From Enterobacter cancerogenus (GTDB lineage Bacteria; Pseudomonadota; Gammaproteobacteria; Enterobacterales; Enterobacteriaceae): a stretch of 64,000 bases of DNA. Location of the stretch: contig JRUP01000014.1 in the NCBI GenBank assembly GCA_000773965.1, positions 248,001 to 312,000 on the forward strand, written 5' to 3'. Shown here one piece after another: positions 1 through 8,349 of this stretch (positions within the stretch are counted from its first letter, which is position 1; the number at the start of each line of letters is the position of its first letter). The translations under genes were made by a program, and so were the position numbers. The notes beneath the pieces were generated by a model. It ran no database searches and was not told where the DNA came from. It was given only the letters and a program-made list of their open reading frames with translations.

Positions 1-80
1 ACCGCACGCAATACCGTTTTACGCGCGTTATACATCGGCATCACGATACCGACGGTGCCAACATGATTTGTCATTTGCAT
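1..80 (-). CDS. Glycosyltransferase family 2, N-terminal fragment (runs off the window)
   Basis: Only the first 26 codons are visible; the gene continues beyond position 1. The translation contains VGIVMPMYNARKTV, the first beta strand and nucleotide-binding loop typical of GT-A fold family 2 glycosyltransferases. It follows the amsB-like glycosyltransferase by about 70 bp on the same strand, so it is probably the next sugar transferase of the exopolysaccharide operon. Two in-frame ATGs lie six bases apart (80 and 74) and the ribosome site is weak, so the exact start is open. In amylovoran clusters the gene after amsB is usually amsD, which I recall as a different glycosyltransferase family, so the repeat unit here may differ. 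Confidence 0.75.
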   Translation of the reverse strand, partial: MQMTNHVGTVGIVMPMYNARKTVLRA

Positions 81-147
81 ACCCGGAGTGTCAGGAACCA
101 AAAAATTGCTCCCGGTGCGGGAGCAAGTGAAATTTTTATAAAGTGAA

Positions 148-1065
148 TCAGGAGACGGCTCGCCCGCCAGAGAAGCGAGACTTCACCTTATCGAACAGTC
201 GATTCAGGAAATAAGCCCGGTTATCACGATTGGTGAGGAAGAAGTAGCGCGCGAAACTGAGGCTCGCCTGCAGTGATTTACCATCCATCTTGTAGCGCAG
301 CGGCAGCTTGAACGCCTTATAAGTATGGACGTCACGTGCCGTGAGGTGCGGCTTCATGGTGTCCAGCCAGAAGAAGGAGTACTTCACCGACTCGCCTTTG
401 TGTTTGGAACCAAATTTGGTCACCAGATGGTAGGTGGCGAGCGGCTTATCGATCATCACAAACTCATAGCCCATGCGGTCAGCACGGATGCAGAAATCAT
501 AATCCTGATGGCGAATATAACGCGCATCAAAACGGATTTTATCGGCATCTTCGCGCTTCAACACAATGGTGCTGGTTTGAATAAAGCCGTAACAGCCAAA
601 CAGATATTCAGCGATGGTTTCATTCTTGCCCGGTGCCTGCATCGGCATCACCTTGAGGAAACGGCCATCCTGATGAATGTTCACCTGGCTAAAGATCAGA
701 TAGTTCGACTTACCCTGTGCTTCAAGTCTGGTGATGGTGTCATACACGGTGAGCAGCTTATCAACGCCCCACTCATCATCTGCATCGAGGAAGCTGATGA
801 AATCACCCTCAGCCAGTTCGATACCTTTGTTACGAGCGCCGGCACCGTTGAGTTTCACCTCAGACAGCTCAAGTTTGATGTCCAGATCCTGATAACGCTC
901 ACTGCGCACCACCTGTGCCAGCTCAGCGGCATCAGCCGATTTGTCATCCACGATGATGACTTCAAAATTGCGATAGGTTTGCGCTTTGACGCAATCCAGC
1001 GTCGTTACAATCGACTTCGACGCGTTATACGCGGGAATTACAATTGAGAAACGAATATCCTGCAT
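148..1065 (-). CDS. amsB: Glycosyltransferase family 2, AmsB/WceB-like
   Basis: A 305-residue cytoplasmic or membrane-associated sugar transferase, expected to add one sugar to the undecaprenyl-linked repeat unit. The N-terminus reads FSIVIPAYNAS (residues 6-16), followed by VIIVDD near residue 37 and the metal/nucleotide-sugar DAD motif at residues 94-96, the order expected for GT2 enzymes. There is no signal peptide. The start at 1065 has an AGAGGT ribosome site 8 bp upstream. It lies about 70 bp downstream of the acyltransferase gene in the exopolysaccharide operon. Assignment to AmsB rests on size and operon position; donor and acceptor sugars cannot be read from the sequence. Confidence 0.8.
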   Translation of the reverse strand: MQDIRFSIVIPAYNASKSIVTTLDCVKAQTYRNFEVIIVDDKSADAAELAQVVRSERYQDLDIKLELSEVKLNGAGARNKGIELAEGDFISFLDADDEWGVDKLLTVYDTITRLEAQGKSNYLIFSQVNIHQDGRFLKVMPMQAPGKNETIAEYLFGCYGFIQTSTIVLKREDADKIRFDARYIRHQDYDFCIRADRMGYEFVMIDKPLATYHLVTKFGSKHKGESVKYSFFWLDTMKPHLTARDVHTYKAFKLPLRYKMDGKSLQASLSFARYFFLTNRDNRAYFLNRLFDKVKSRFSGGRAVS

Positions 1066-1134
1066 TGCCAGTACCTCTAAAAACTTCTGGTTAACAGTAA
1101 TACGAATATTAAGCGAAGGTAATCAGTCAAATTC

Positions 1135-2316
1135 TTAATTTTCGGCTGCTGCTTTGGTTGCTGCTTTAGACTTACCGCCACTGCTGCCGATAAACGGTTT
1201 TTCCACCCAAAGATAGGTCATTTTTGCGACATAAAACGCCGCAACAAAGAACAGTGTAGATAACAGCGTGAACATCCAGTAATTATGCGGATATAACGTT
1301 GGTGGGATTTGCTCAATACCGTACAGCACGACGCCATGAATCAAATAGAGGCTATAGCTCACTTCACCAATCGACATCAAGGTCTTATTTTCCAGCAGTC
1401 CCATCAGCGAATTACCGCTACTGACAATAAAGAAGATCACCGTCAGGGATATCAGGAAGAAGACATAGAAGAAGGTATTCGAGGTGAAGAACAGAGAGAA
1501 TGCTGCCAATCCAAGACTGAGGATTGCCGCACTGCGGGAATGGCGTAAACCAGCAAATCTATCGCGGAACTTATAAGCAAAATATCCCATCGCAAAGCCG
1601 AGTACCGGACGCGGATCGGTATAGGTTTTCCCATACAAGCGTAATGCGACGGCAATGATGAAAATAACGCCGATGGACGAGAGGATCAGCAGAGTTTTGT
1701 ATTTCCCGCGTGTTAATCGATTGAGGAAATAAATCACGGGAATAGACAAATACAGCAACCATTCCAGACGCAGCGTCCACTCTACGCCGGAGTTCACCAC
1801 CGCCGTAGACATCTCGCCAACGTTGTAGCTGCCAATGAACAATAGCCATAACACAGCGTCTTTCAGCGCTTGCAACGGCGGCACCAGCGCACCTTGCAGC
1901 GCCCCAATGGTAAAGATAACGAAACCTGAGAACCAAAACATCGGGACGATACGTCGAACGCGTGAACGCCAGAGTTTTCCACTCAGCTGTGCAGGGGTGG
2001 GCGTATCGTTATCCAGCCAGCGATAGAACAGGAAAGCCGAAATCATAAAGAACAGCAAGACGCCGAATTTACCCGAATTCACAAAAAAGTTGCCTTCAGA
2101 GAACCAGGCAAAATAGTTTTTATCATATATCCACGGTTGATCCAGCCCGTAAATATAATGAACAAAATGAGAAAAGGCGACAATACTGGCAAGGAAAGCA
2201 CGCAGGCCAGAAATACTCTTCACGCCTTTATCATTATAAATCCCGCGATGATAAGAGCAGGCATGTAAAATGAGCAATGCTAGGCAGAACGAAACCACCA
2301 TAATCATGATGTACAT
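1135..2316 (-). CDS. Acyltransferase family 3 (membrane O-acyltransferase)
   Basis: A 393-residue polytopic membrane protein with about ten hydrophobic segments. Family hallmarks are visible: ISGLRAFLA followed by FSHF (GLRA and conserved His) near residue 35, the EWTLRLEWLLY segment in the middle, SYSLYLIHG near residue 320 and the closing WVEKPF. Such proteins move acyl groups, usually acetyl from acetyl-CoA, across the inner membrane onto sugars of O-antigens or exopolysaccharides. It starts 33 bp after the SGNH hydrolase gene. The two probably form an acylation module, because OafB-type enzymes carry the same two domains fused. The C-terminal tail is Lys/Ala-rich. The acyl group and target sugar are unknown. 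Confidence 0.85.
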   Translation of the reverse strand: MYIMIMVVSFCLALLILHACSYHRGIYNDKGVKSISGLRAFLASIVAFSHFVHYIYGLDQPWIYDKNYFAWFSEGNFFVNSGKFGVLLFFMISAFLFYRWLDNDTPTPAQLSGKLWRSRVRRIVPMFWFSGFVIFTIGALQGALVPPLQALKDAVLWLLFIGSYNVGEMSTAVVNSGVEWTLRLEWLLYLSIPVIYFLNRLTRGKYKTLLILSSIGVIFIIAVALRLYGKTYTDPRPVLGFAMGYFAYKFRDRFAGLRHSRSAAILSLGLAAFSLFFTSNTFFYVFFLISLTVIFFIVSSGNSLMGLLENKTLMSIGEVSYSLYLIHGVVLYGIEQIPPTLYPHNYWMFTLLSTLFFVAAFYVAKMTYLWVEKPFIGSSGGKSKAATKAAAEN

Positions 2317-2349
2317 ATCAGGATCCCTTATAAAATCGACACAACAAGG

Positions 2350-3081
2350 TTAGGGGCTTTGCTGCGCAAGACTTTGCTGAACAAGTGGGCTAACAATACT
2401 AAAGGTACGATCCGCTTTGGCTTTATACAGTGACTCCAGCGGATGAATACAGTCGTCAGACATCTGCGACTGCCAATCACGATCTTCTTTAATCACGCTA
2501 TACTGGTGAACCACGGCAACCTGCTGCTGCTTAGCCACCTCGTTAAGTTGCCAGACGTAGGGCCAAACATTCCAACGTTCTGCTTTGCCGCAAATAGGAT
2601 TTGGCTCCTGCAAAATAACCTGTTTATGGTTCTGCTTCGCCACTTCAACCAGGCGCGTGATAATCCGCCCATACTCTTCAGGGCTTTCAAGGTGCACCTT
2701 CTTATCCTTGAAAAAATAGTGTCGGGCATCGTTAATGGCGTAGTTGATCAGAACGATTTTAGCCGGGGAGGTTTTCATTAAGTCCTCCCAATGGCTTTGA
2801 TCATCGCCGCCATGCGGGTACAACAACTCAGCGGCCTGCGCACCGGGCACACCGTGGTTTTTCACCACGATGTTGACCCGATCGCCATACTGCTGTTGCA
2901 GCATTTGCGTCAATTCACCGATTTCACTGGCTTTGGTGATGCTGCTTTTACGGTCTTTGCTGATGACACCCGCGGTAGTGGAATCACCAAATGCGTCAAT
3001 CTGCAACGTGCTTAAACCCGGTGCTGCCAGCGCCGCAATCGGTGCCAGCGCGAGGGCTAAAACCATCAATTTTCTCGTCAT
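2350..3081 (-). CDS. Secreted SGNH/GDSL-type hydrolase
   Basis: A 243-residue protein with a Sec signal peptide (MTRKLMVLALALAPIAALA, cleavage after about residue 19), so probably periplasmic. All four SGNH blocks are present: FGDSTTAG (nucleophile Ser in GDS), NHGVPG (block II Gly), NYAINDA (block III Asn) and DDCIHP (block V Asp and His). Such enzymes are esterases or O-acyltransferases. Lying 12 bp after amsC and directly before the family-3 acyltransferase, it probably adds, relays or removes acyl groups on the exopolysaccharide. I do not recall this gene at this position in amylovoran or stewartan clusters. The start has an AGAGAGG ribosome site 5-6 bp upstream. Confidence 0.82.
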   Translation of the reverse strand: MTRKLMVLALALAPIAALAAPGLSTLQIDAFGDSTTAGVISKDRKSSITKASEIGELTQMLQQQYGDRVNIVVKNHGVPGAQAAELLYPHGGDDQSHWEDLMKTSPAKIVLINYAINDARHYFFKDKKVHLESPEEYGRIITRLVEVAKQNHKQVILQEPNPICGKAERWNVWPYVWQLNEVAKQQQVAVVHQYSVIKEDRDWQSQMSDDCIHPLESLYKAKADRTFSIVSPLVQQSLAQQSP

Positions 3082-3093
3082 GTTACCTCTCTG

Positions 3094-4230
3094 TTACCTA
3101 AAGATTTTGAACTCCTGCGCCACCTCGTAGCCGACAACGGCCTGTTTCTGCGAGATGGTGTTGTAGTAGAGGTAATAAACAAGAAAGAAACTGAACATCG
3201 CGAACATCGCCGGCTTGAGCAATTGCCTTGATTGATAGATCAACGAGGTCAGTAGAATAGGCTCAACTTGCAACAGGTAGTTGGAAAGCCTTGCCCCGGA
3301 TGAATAGTTATAGAAGAAGATCCTGATTGCCCCGCCCAGCGCGAAGGTCACAATCATCAGATAGTTAAATCGCCACTGCTCAGCGTTGTTGCGTTTCAAT
3401 TCATCGCTGAGCATGAAGTAGACAAACATACACACCAGCATGATGTTTTTAAGGTTAGAAACCGAGAAGATGCTGCCATCCGCGGTATTCGATGCTTCAG
3501 CACTGTAGCCTTCCGCCCTCTCCCCCATCGCGCCCATATGCGCACTGATCAAGCTGATAAAGTTTGTCCCGCCGAACTTCGACATCGGGATACTCAGAAA
3601 GATAATCAGCACCGGCCAATAGCGCCATTGACGGATAAACAAGAATGGCAAGACCGTAACCACCATAATTCCGGTGTTGTGGCTGAAGAAAGAGAGCAGG
3701 AAAAAGCCGAACGCTCCCCAGTAACGCTTCAGATACAAACACCAGAGCACACCCAAAAACAGCGCAGAACTGAGACCAAAGCGAATCTGGTTCATGTCTT
3801 TGTTGATATAGATATGGGCGGAATAGAGTGCCAGCGCGAGGATCGGGTACGGTGACATTTTGCGGAAGAACACCGCATTGGTCACCACCGCCAGAATGCT
3901 GAATACAAATAAGAAGGTGTCAGCATTACTGGAAATCAGACTGGTTAGCCAGGCGATGGCAAAAATCAGCGGCTCATAACGGAAGAGCTCCACGGTGGCG
4001 CTAAAGCCGTTGATCTGCAGACTTTGAATGAAGCCGGTATAAAATGTCCGATACTGCAGGTCATCCATGCCGGTACCCAAACCGCGAATCCCGGCAAACA
4101 CAATCAGGATAGCGGTGGCAATACACAGCAGGTAGAGCATCAGACCCGAAGTGCGCTCATCTTTTTTGACAATAAGCTCACTCAATGAAATCAGAAGCAA
4201 CAATCCGGATATAACCCAATAGGGTGCCAT
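3094..4230 (-). CDS. amsC: EpsG/Wzy-type exopolysaccharide polymerase, AmsC/WceL-like
   Basis: A 378-residue inner-membrane protein with about ten predicted membrane spans and a large loop around residues 220-265. The pattern (YRTFYTGF after span 2, NKDMNQIRFGLSSALFLG near residue 150, SFFSHNTGIMV near residue 185) fits the EpsG/Wzy family that polymerises lipid-linked repeat units in the periplasm. Its place directly downstream of wzc matches amsC of Erwinia amylovora and wceL of Pantoea stewartii. An AAGGAA ribosome site precedes the ATG. A hairpin with a T tract lies in the 62-bp gap to wzc, so its expression probably depends on read-through. Confidence 0.8.
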   Translation of the reverse strand: MAPYWVISGLLLLISLSELIVKKDERTSGLMLYLLCIATAILIVFAGIRGLGTGMDDLQYRTFYTGFIQSLQINGFSATVELFRYEPLIFAIAWLTSLISSNADTFLFVFSILAVVTNAVFFRKMSPYPILALALYSAHIYINKDMNQIRFGLSSALFLGVLWCLYLKRYWGAFGFFLLSFFSHNTGIMVVTVLPFLFIRQWRYWPVLIIFLSIPMSKFGGTNFISLISAHMGAMGERAEGYSAEASNTADGSIFSVSNLKNIMLVCMFVYFMLSDELKRNNAEQWRFNYLMIVTFALGGAIRIFFYNYSSGARLSNYLLQVEPILLTSLIYQSRQLLKPAMFAMFSFFLVYYLYYNTISQKQAVVGYEVAQEFKIFR

Positions 4231-4247
4231 GGTGTCATTCCTTACGC

Positions 4248-4273
4248 AAAAAGAGGCGGCAGATGCCGCCTCT
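4248..4273 (-). terminator. Internal Rho-independent terminator between wzc and amsC
   Basis: A perfect 9-bp stem (AGAGGCGGC / GCCGCCTCT) with a 4-nt loop. On the minus strand the stem is followed by TTTTTG. It lies inside the exopolysaccharide operon, separating the wza-wzb-wzc export genes from the polymerase and transferase genes. With the ops element in the operon leader it suggests partial termination relieved by RfaH. Confidence 0.75.
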
Positions 4274-4292
4274 AAGTCAATAACAGGGTGCG

Positions 4293-6464
4293 TTACACTT
4301 TCTGTTTATATTCGTAGTTGTAATAGTCGTAACCATAACCGTAAGAGTTCGCCGCTTTACGCACCACGGCGTTCAGGATGACACCCTTAATCTCAATACC
4401 GTTCTGCGCGAAGCGCTTGTAGCTGACATCCAACTCTTTAGTGGTGTTGGTTTCGAAACGCGCCACCATCAGCGACGTACCGGCCAACTTACCGATGATG
4501 GAAGCATCGGTCACCGCCAGAATCGGTGGGGTATCAATCAACACCAGGTCGTAGTTCTTGCTCGCCCAATCCAGTAACTCACTCATGCGACGATGCATCA
4601 GCAGTTCAGACGGGTTCGGTGGTACCTGACCGCGTGGCAGGAAATCAAAACCGTACACGCCTTTCTGAATCATGGCCGGTGAGAACTCACTCTTGCCGGA
4701 CAACACATTGGAGAGACCCATTTTGTTTTCCGAACCGAGCAGCTCATGGGTATAACCACGGCGCATATCACCATCAATGAACAGCACACGCTGGCCTGCT
4801 TTCGATACCAGGGTCGCCAGGTTGGCACAGATAAAGGTTTTACCAATACCCGGGCTGGCACCGGTAATCATCAGAATGTTGTTTTTGGCTTCCATCATCG
4901 CGAAGTGCAGGCTGGTACGCAGGCTGCGAATCGCTTCGATGGAGAGGTCGGTCGGATTACCCAACGCCAGCAGGGTATTATGTGGGTCACTTTTCTCTTT
5001 GTGACCACGACGCGCCAGGGCTTCGGTATCTTTCTTACGTTGCCACTCTGACAGCGGTACGCTGGCATAGACGTTCATGCCCAGCTCTTCCAGCTGCTCA
5101 GGATTCTCAATACCGTGATGGAACAGCGCTTTCAGCAGCACCAGACCCACAGAGAGAATCAGACCCAGAATAAAGCTGGCGGCAATAATCAACAGTTTCT
5201 TCGGTGCCACCGGGCTACCGGCGGTTTCCGCACGGTCGATGATGCGCACATCACCCACGGTACTGGCTTTACTGATTCCCAGCTCTTGCTGGCGATTCAG
5301 CAACTGCATGTAGATTTCCTGACCTGACTGCACATCACGTGTCAGACGCAGAATTTCCTGTTGGGTTTGCGGCATACCGGCAATTTTCTTGTTCAGTTTT
5401 GCCTGCTCGTCTTCCAGGGTTTTGCGTTTTTCCAGCAGCGCGCGGTAAGTCGGGTGATCTTTGGTGTAGAGCTGTGACACTTCAGCTTCTTTGAAGGTCA
5501 GTTCGTTCAACTGGCTCTGCACGCTGACGGATGAGTCGAGAGCCGATTTCGCTTCCAGCGACATATCCACCGATTCATTCTGGCGGCGATAGGCGTTGAG
5601 CTTGTTCTCCGCATCATCCAGACTGCTACGCACTTGTGGCAGCTGGTTGCGCAGGAACTCCAGGCTCTTCTCAGCCTGCTCAGATTTACGATCCACGTTC
5701 TGCAGCAGATAGTTATTCACGATCTGATTCAGTACCTGGCTGGCACGCACCGGATCTTCATCCTGATATTCCAGACCCAGCACACCGGTCGTTTTGCCTT
5801 TATCAGCGACGGTAAGTGCGTTTAACACCGCTCTGATGGCCTGCAAGTCAGTGAGTTTGGTGACGTTGAAGCTGGTCCCTTCATCAGCCTGGATACCGCT
5901 GACCAGCATAGTGACTTCACCATGCTGCTCCAGCTGACCCACGCGGCCTTTGAACAGCTCATCACCCTCGCTGGTCACGGTATAAGTCTGTGGACCTGTC
6001 ACTTCCAACTGCACCGTACGCTTATCGATAGTGCGCGGAATTTCCAGGCGAGAAATGGCGATTTCAGACGGCTTGTTGCCCATCAGGCGCGACAGACCTT
6101 TACCAATCACCGGGAAGTAGTTCTGCTCCACCACGGTATCCAGACCTAAGTCATTAACCGTTTTGCCCAACACCATACGGGATTCAAGAATTTGAATCTC
6201 TGTGTCGGAAGCGGGTGTCGTTGGAATCACATCCTGCAATTCATTCAGAACAGAAGCCGTGTTTTTCTGCTCTACCTGAACCATGGCATCGGCGCTGTAA
6301 ATAGGCGTTGCAAACAGTGTGTAGAGCGTTCCTGCCAACATGAAGAAGGCGGTAACGGCCACGATGATCCAGCGATGATCAATTAGCTGTCCCACAAGAT
6401 GCGCCAGATCCCATCCACTCGAATCTTCTTTTGGCGCGGTCATAACCTTGTTTTTAATATTCAT
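4293..6464 (-). CDS. wzc: Exopolysaccharide co-polymerase and tyrosine autokinase Wzc (AmsA)
   Basis: A 723-residue inner-membrane BY-kinase that controls polymer length and export with Wza. The N-terminus has a Wzz domain flanked by membrane spans (about residues 30-52 and 425-447) and a periplasmic coiled-coil region. The cytoplasmic kinase carries Walker A GASPGIGKT (about residue 535), Walker A' FIDGDMRRG and Walker B LVLIDTPP. The C-terminus ends in the tyrosine cluster YGYGYDYYNYEY, the autophosphorylation tail reset by Wzb. A TTG at 6476 is also in frame, but the ATG at 6464 is preferred: it lies 13 bp past the wzb stop with GGGAA upstream. Export is via Wza, encoded two genes upstream. 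Confidence 0.95.
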   Translation of the reverse strand: MNIKNKVMTAPKEDSSGWDLAHLVGQLIDHRWIIVAVTAFFMLAGTLYTLFATPIYSADAMVQVEQKNTASVLNELQDVIPTTPASDTEIQILESRMVLGKTVNDLGLDTVVEQNYFPVIGKGLSRLMGNKPSEIAISRLEIPRTIDKRTVQLEVTGPQTYTVTSEGDELFKGRVGQLEQHGEVTMLVSGIQADEGTSFNVTKLTDLQAIRAVLNALTVADKGKTTGVLGLEYQDEDPVRASQVLNQIVNNYLLQNVDRKSEQAEKSLEFLRNQLPQVRSSLDDAENKLNAYRRQNESVDMSLEAKSALDSSVSVQSQLNELTFKEAEVSQLYTKDHPTYRALLEKRKTLEDEQAKLNKKIAGMPQTQQEILRLTRDVQSGQEIYMQLLNRQQELGISKASTVGDVRIIDRAETAGSPVAPKKLLIIAASFILGLILSVGLVLLKALFHHGIENPEQLEELGMNVYASVPLSEWQRKKDTEALARRGHKEKSDPHNTLLALGNPTDLSIEAIRSLRTSLHFAMMEAKNNILMITGASPGIGKTFICANLATLVSKAGQRVLFIDGDMRRGYTHELLGSENKMGLSNVLSGKSEFSPAMIQKGVYGFDFLPRGQVPPNPSELLMHRRMSELLDWASKNYDLVLIDTPPILAVTDASIIGKLAGTSLMVARFETNTTKELDVSYKRFAQNGIEIKGVILNAVVRKAANSYGYGYDYYNYEYKQKV

Positions 6465-6476
6465 GGGTATTCCCAA

Positions 6477-6911
6477 CTATCGGCTTAGTACGTTGACCCA
6501 TTTCTGGGTAGCGTTTTCCAGTAACCCGTAGACCTCTTCGAAGGCCTCGCGACTTTTTTTGTACGGATCCGCAATTTCCTGCTGATTGAGCCAGTGCCCA
6601 AGGAGCATGGTTTTTCCGCGTGCGGCTGGGTCGATGCGATTGACCTGCTCAACGTGGCGCTTCTCCATCACCAGAATCAGGTCATAGTCACGGCACATAC
6701 TGGCCGTTAACTGCTGAGCATGATGGCCTTCCAGCGATACGCCGTGTAATGCGGCAACATCGCTGGCAGTCTGGTCCGCCGGGAACCCCTTCAGAGCGCC
6801 TAGCCCTGCAGAAGCCACCCGAGTTGAAGGTAGCGCGCGTTGGAAGAGACGCTCCCCGGTTGGGGAGCGGCAGATATTACCGACGCAGACGACTAACACG
6901 GACTTGATCAT
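6477..6911 (-). CDS. wzb: Low-molecular-weight protein tyrosine phosphatase Wzb (AmsI)
   Basis: A 144-residue cytoplasmic phosphatase that dephosphorylates Wzc, so that cycling of the kinase sustains polymer export. The N-terminal P-loop VCVGNICRSPTGE (C(X)5RS) holds the catalytic Cys and Arg, and the general-acid Asp lies in the C-terminal DPYKKS motif. Length is normal for the family. It starts 9 bp after the wza stop and its stop is followed within 13 bp by the wzc start, so the three genes are very likely translated from one transcript. Confidence 0.95.
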   Translation of the reverse strand: MIKSVLVVCVGNICRSPTGERLFQRALPSTRVASAGLGALKGFPADQTASDVAALHGVSLEGHHAQQLTASMCRDYDLILVMEKRHVEQVNRIDPAARGKTMLLGHWLNQQEIADPYKKSREAFEEVYGLLENATQKWVNVLSR

Positions 6912-6920
6912 ACTGAAACC

Positions 6921-8057
6921 TTAGTTAGACCAGTTGCGGAAACGCAGTGCTGCGGAGCTTGCATCGTCGATACCCACGATGGTTGGCAGCAGCCCAGAAA
7001 TCACACGGTTCCAACGGGTAATTGGTGTGGCGGTGACGTAGACGATGTCGTACGGCTCCAGTTGGAATTCAGTCCCCATCACCATCGATGCCGCATCTTT
7101 GGTATTCAACTGATAGATGTTGGCGATCTTGGTGCGGTTGGCACCACGAATAGGGCGAATAACGAAGACACCGGTAGCATCGGACGTGGTTTGATCCATC
7201 CCAGCCGCATTACCCAGCGCTTCGGCCAGCGTCATGCCGCTACGGTCCATTTTCAGCGTGGATTGCTGTTTCACTTCGCCCATCACGAAGACTTTCAGAT
7301 CATCGTTACGTGGGACGTAGAGAATATCGCCCGGATACAGCAGATGGTTCTGGCTCAGGTCGCCGTTTTGCATCAGCGCCTGCAGCGAAATGCGCTGCTC
7401 TTTGCCCTGGTGCGTCAGCACCACGTTACGCCAGTCTGCATCGGCAGCTAAGCCACCGGCTGCGTTGACGGCATCGAGTACGGTCAGCGGCACGTTAGTG
7501 ATCGCCTGCTGGCCGGAGGTGGTCACCGAACCGGTCACGTAGGTTTTCTGTGAGCGGAAGGCTGCGACGTTGACATCCACCTGCGGGCTTTCAATGAACT
7601 GCGCAAGGCGGCGCGCAATTTCAGCGCGGATTTCCGTCACGGTGCGGCCGGCTACACGCACTTTACCGATGTACGGGTAGAAAATCGTGCCATCGGCCTG
7701 TACCCAGTTACCGGTGTCACTGGCGCTACGATACTGACCCGCTGGTGTGGTCAGCTCCGGGTGGTCCCATACGGTGACGTTCAGCACGTCGCCAATGCCC
7801 ACGCGATATTCGTAGCTTTGAATTTCGGTCTGCAGCGCCGGGTTGGCCTGCGCAACCAGTGGCTTCGGACGCATCTGTTCAACCAGACGCGGCGTCAGCG
7901 GGAAGACGTTGACGTATTTGTCGATGTCAAAGTTGCTATCCTGTTGCTCAATGACATCTTTTCCGCTAGTGGAAAGGTGCGAACCTGGTTCAATGGTGCA
8001 CCCGGAGAGAAAAGTTGCGGATACCAGTAAAGGTATCAATTTAATTTTCATTATCAT
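6921..8057 (-). CDS. wza: Outer-membrane polysaccharide export lipoprotein Wza (AmsH)
   Basis: A 378-residue outer-membrane lipoprotein that forms the octameric export channel. A type II signal peptide ends in the lipobox LSGC, with the acylated Cys at residue 20. The poly_export domain begins near [19 protein letters not shown] (about residue 85), followed by repeated SLBB-type segments (YVTGSV..., VFVMGEVK...) and the amphipathic C-terminal helix ([13 protein letters not shown]...). Length matches E. coli Wza (379). Two starts, ATG ATA ATG, lie close together; the first is used here because AAGAA lies about 6 bp upstream. It is separated from amsG by about 290 bp holding an inverted repeat. 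Confidence 0.95.
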   Translation of the reverse strand: MIMKIKLIPLLVSATFLSGCTIEPGSHLSTSGKDVIEQQDSNFDIDKYVNVFPLTPRLVEQMRPKPLVAQANPALQTEIQSYEYRVGIGDVLNVTVWDHPELTTPAGQYRSASDTGNWVQADGTIFYPYIGKVRVAGRTVTEIRAEIARRLAQFIESPQVDVNVAAFRSQKTYVTGSVTTSGQQAITNVPLTVLDAVNAAGGLAADADWRNVVLTHQGKEQRISLQALMQNGDLSQNHLLYPGDILYVPRNDDLKVFVMGEVKQQSTLKMDRSGMTLAEALGNAAGMDQTTSDATGVFVIRPIRGANRTKIANIYQLNTKDAASMVMGTEFQLEPYDIVYVTATPITRWNRVISGLLPTIVGIDDASSAALRFRNWSN

Positions 8058-8220
8058 CTGATTCTTCGCTATCAGTTAATGATTGATAGAGGCGAAAACG
8101 CCGCTGTGTAGCGTCTTATAAAAAAATAAAACTGACGGGTTAAACACTGAAACTGTGGGTCATTATCATGCGCTCCCTTGGTTTTATGTTGTCACCGTGC
8201 CCTGAGACGACATCAATTAA

Positions 8221-8254
8221 AGTCGGTGATTACCCTGCCGGCAAAGCACCGACT
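8221..8254 (-). other. Inverted repeat in the amsG-wza gap
   Basis: AGTCGGTG (8221-8228) and CACCGACT (8247-8254) form a perfect 8-bp inverted repeat with an 18-nt spacer that itself contains GCCGGC. On the minus strand it is followed by TTTAATT. It lies about 165 bp upstream of wza inside the operon. It could be a weak terminator or attenuator, or an RNA stability element. The T tract is too poor to call it a terminator. Confidence 0.4.
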
Positions 8255-8349
8255 CTATTCAGGCTCGATAATGGCAGTTGTCAGTTAAGGCACTCCCAGC
8301 ACCGGCATTTCAGACGGGGATAATGATTTCGTCCCCTGCCCTTCTACTC

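Noticed and set aside
325..1047. A 240-codon + strand frame opposite the amsB-like gene
   Set aside because: It is the antisense shadow of a well-supported glycosyltransferase and shows no protein family pattern.
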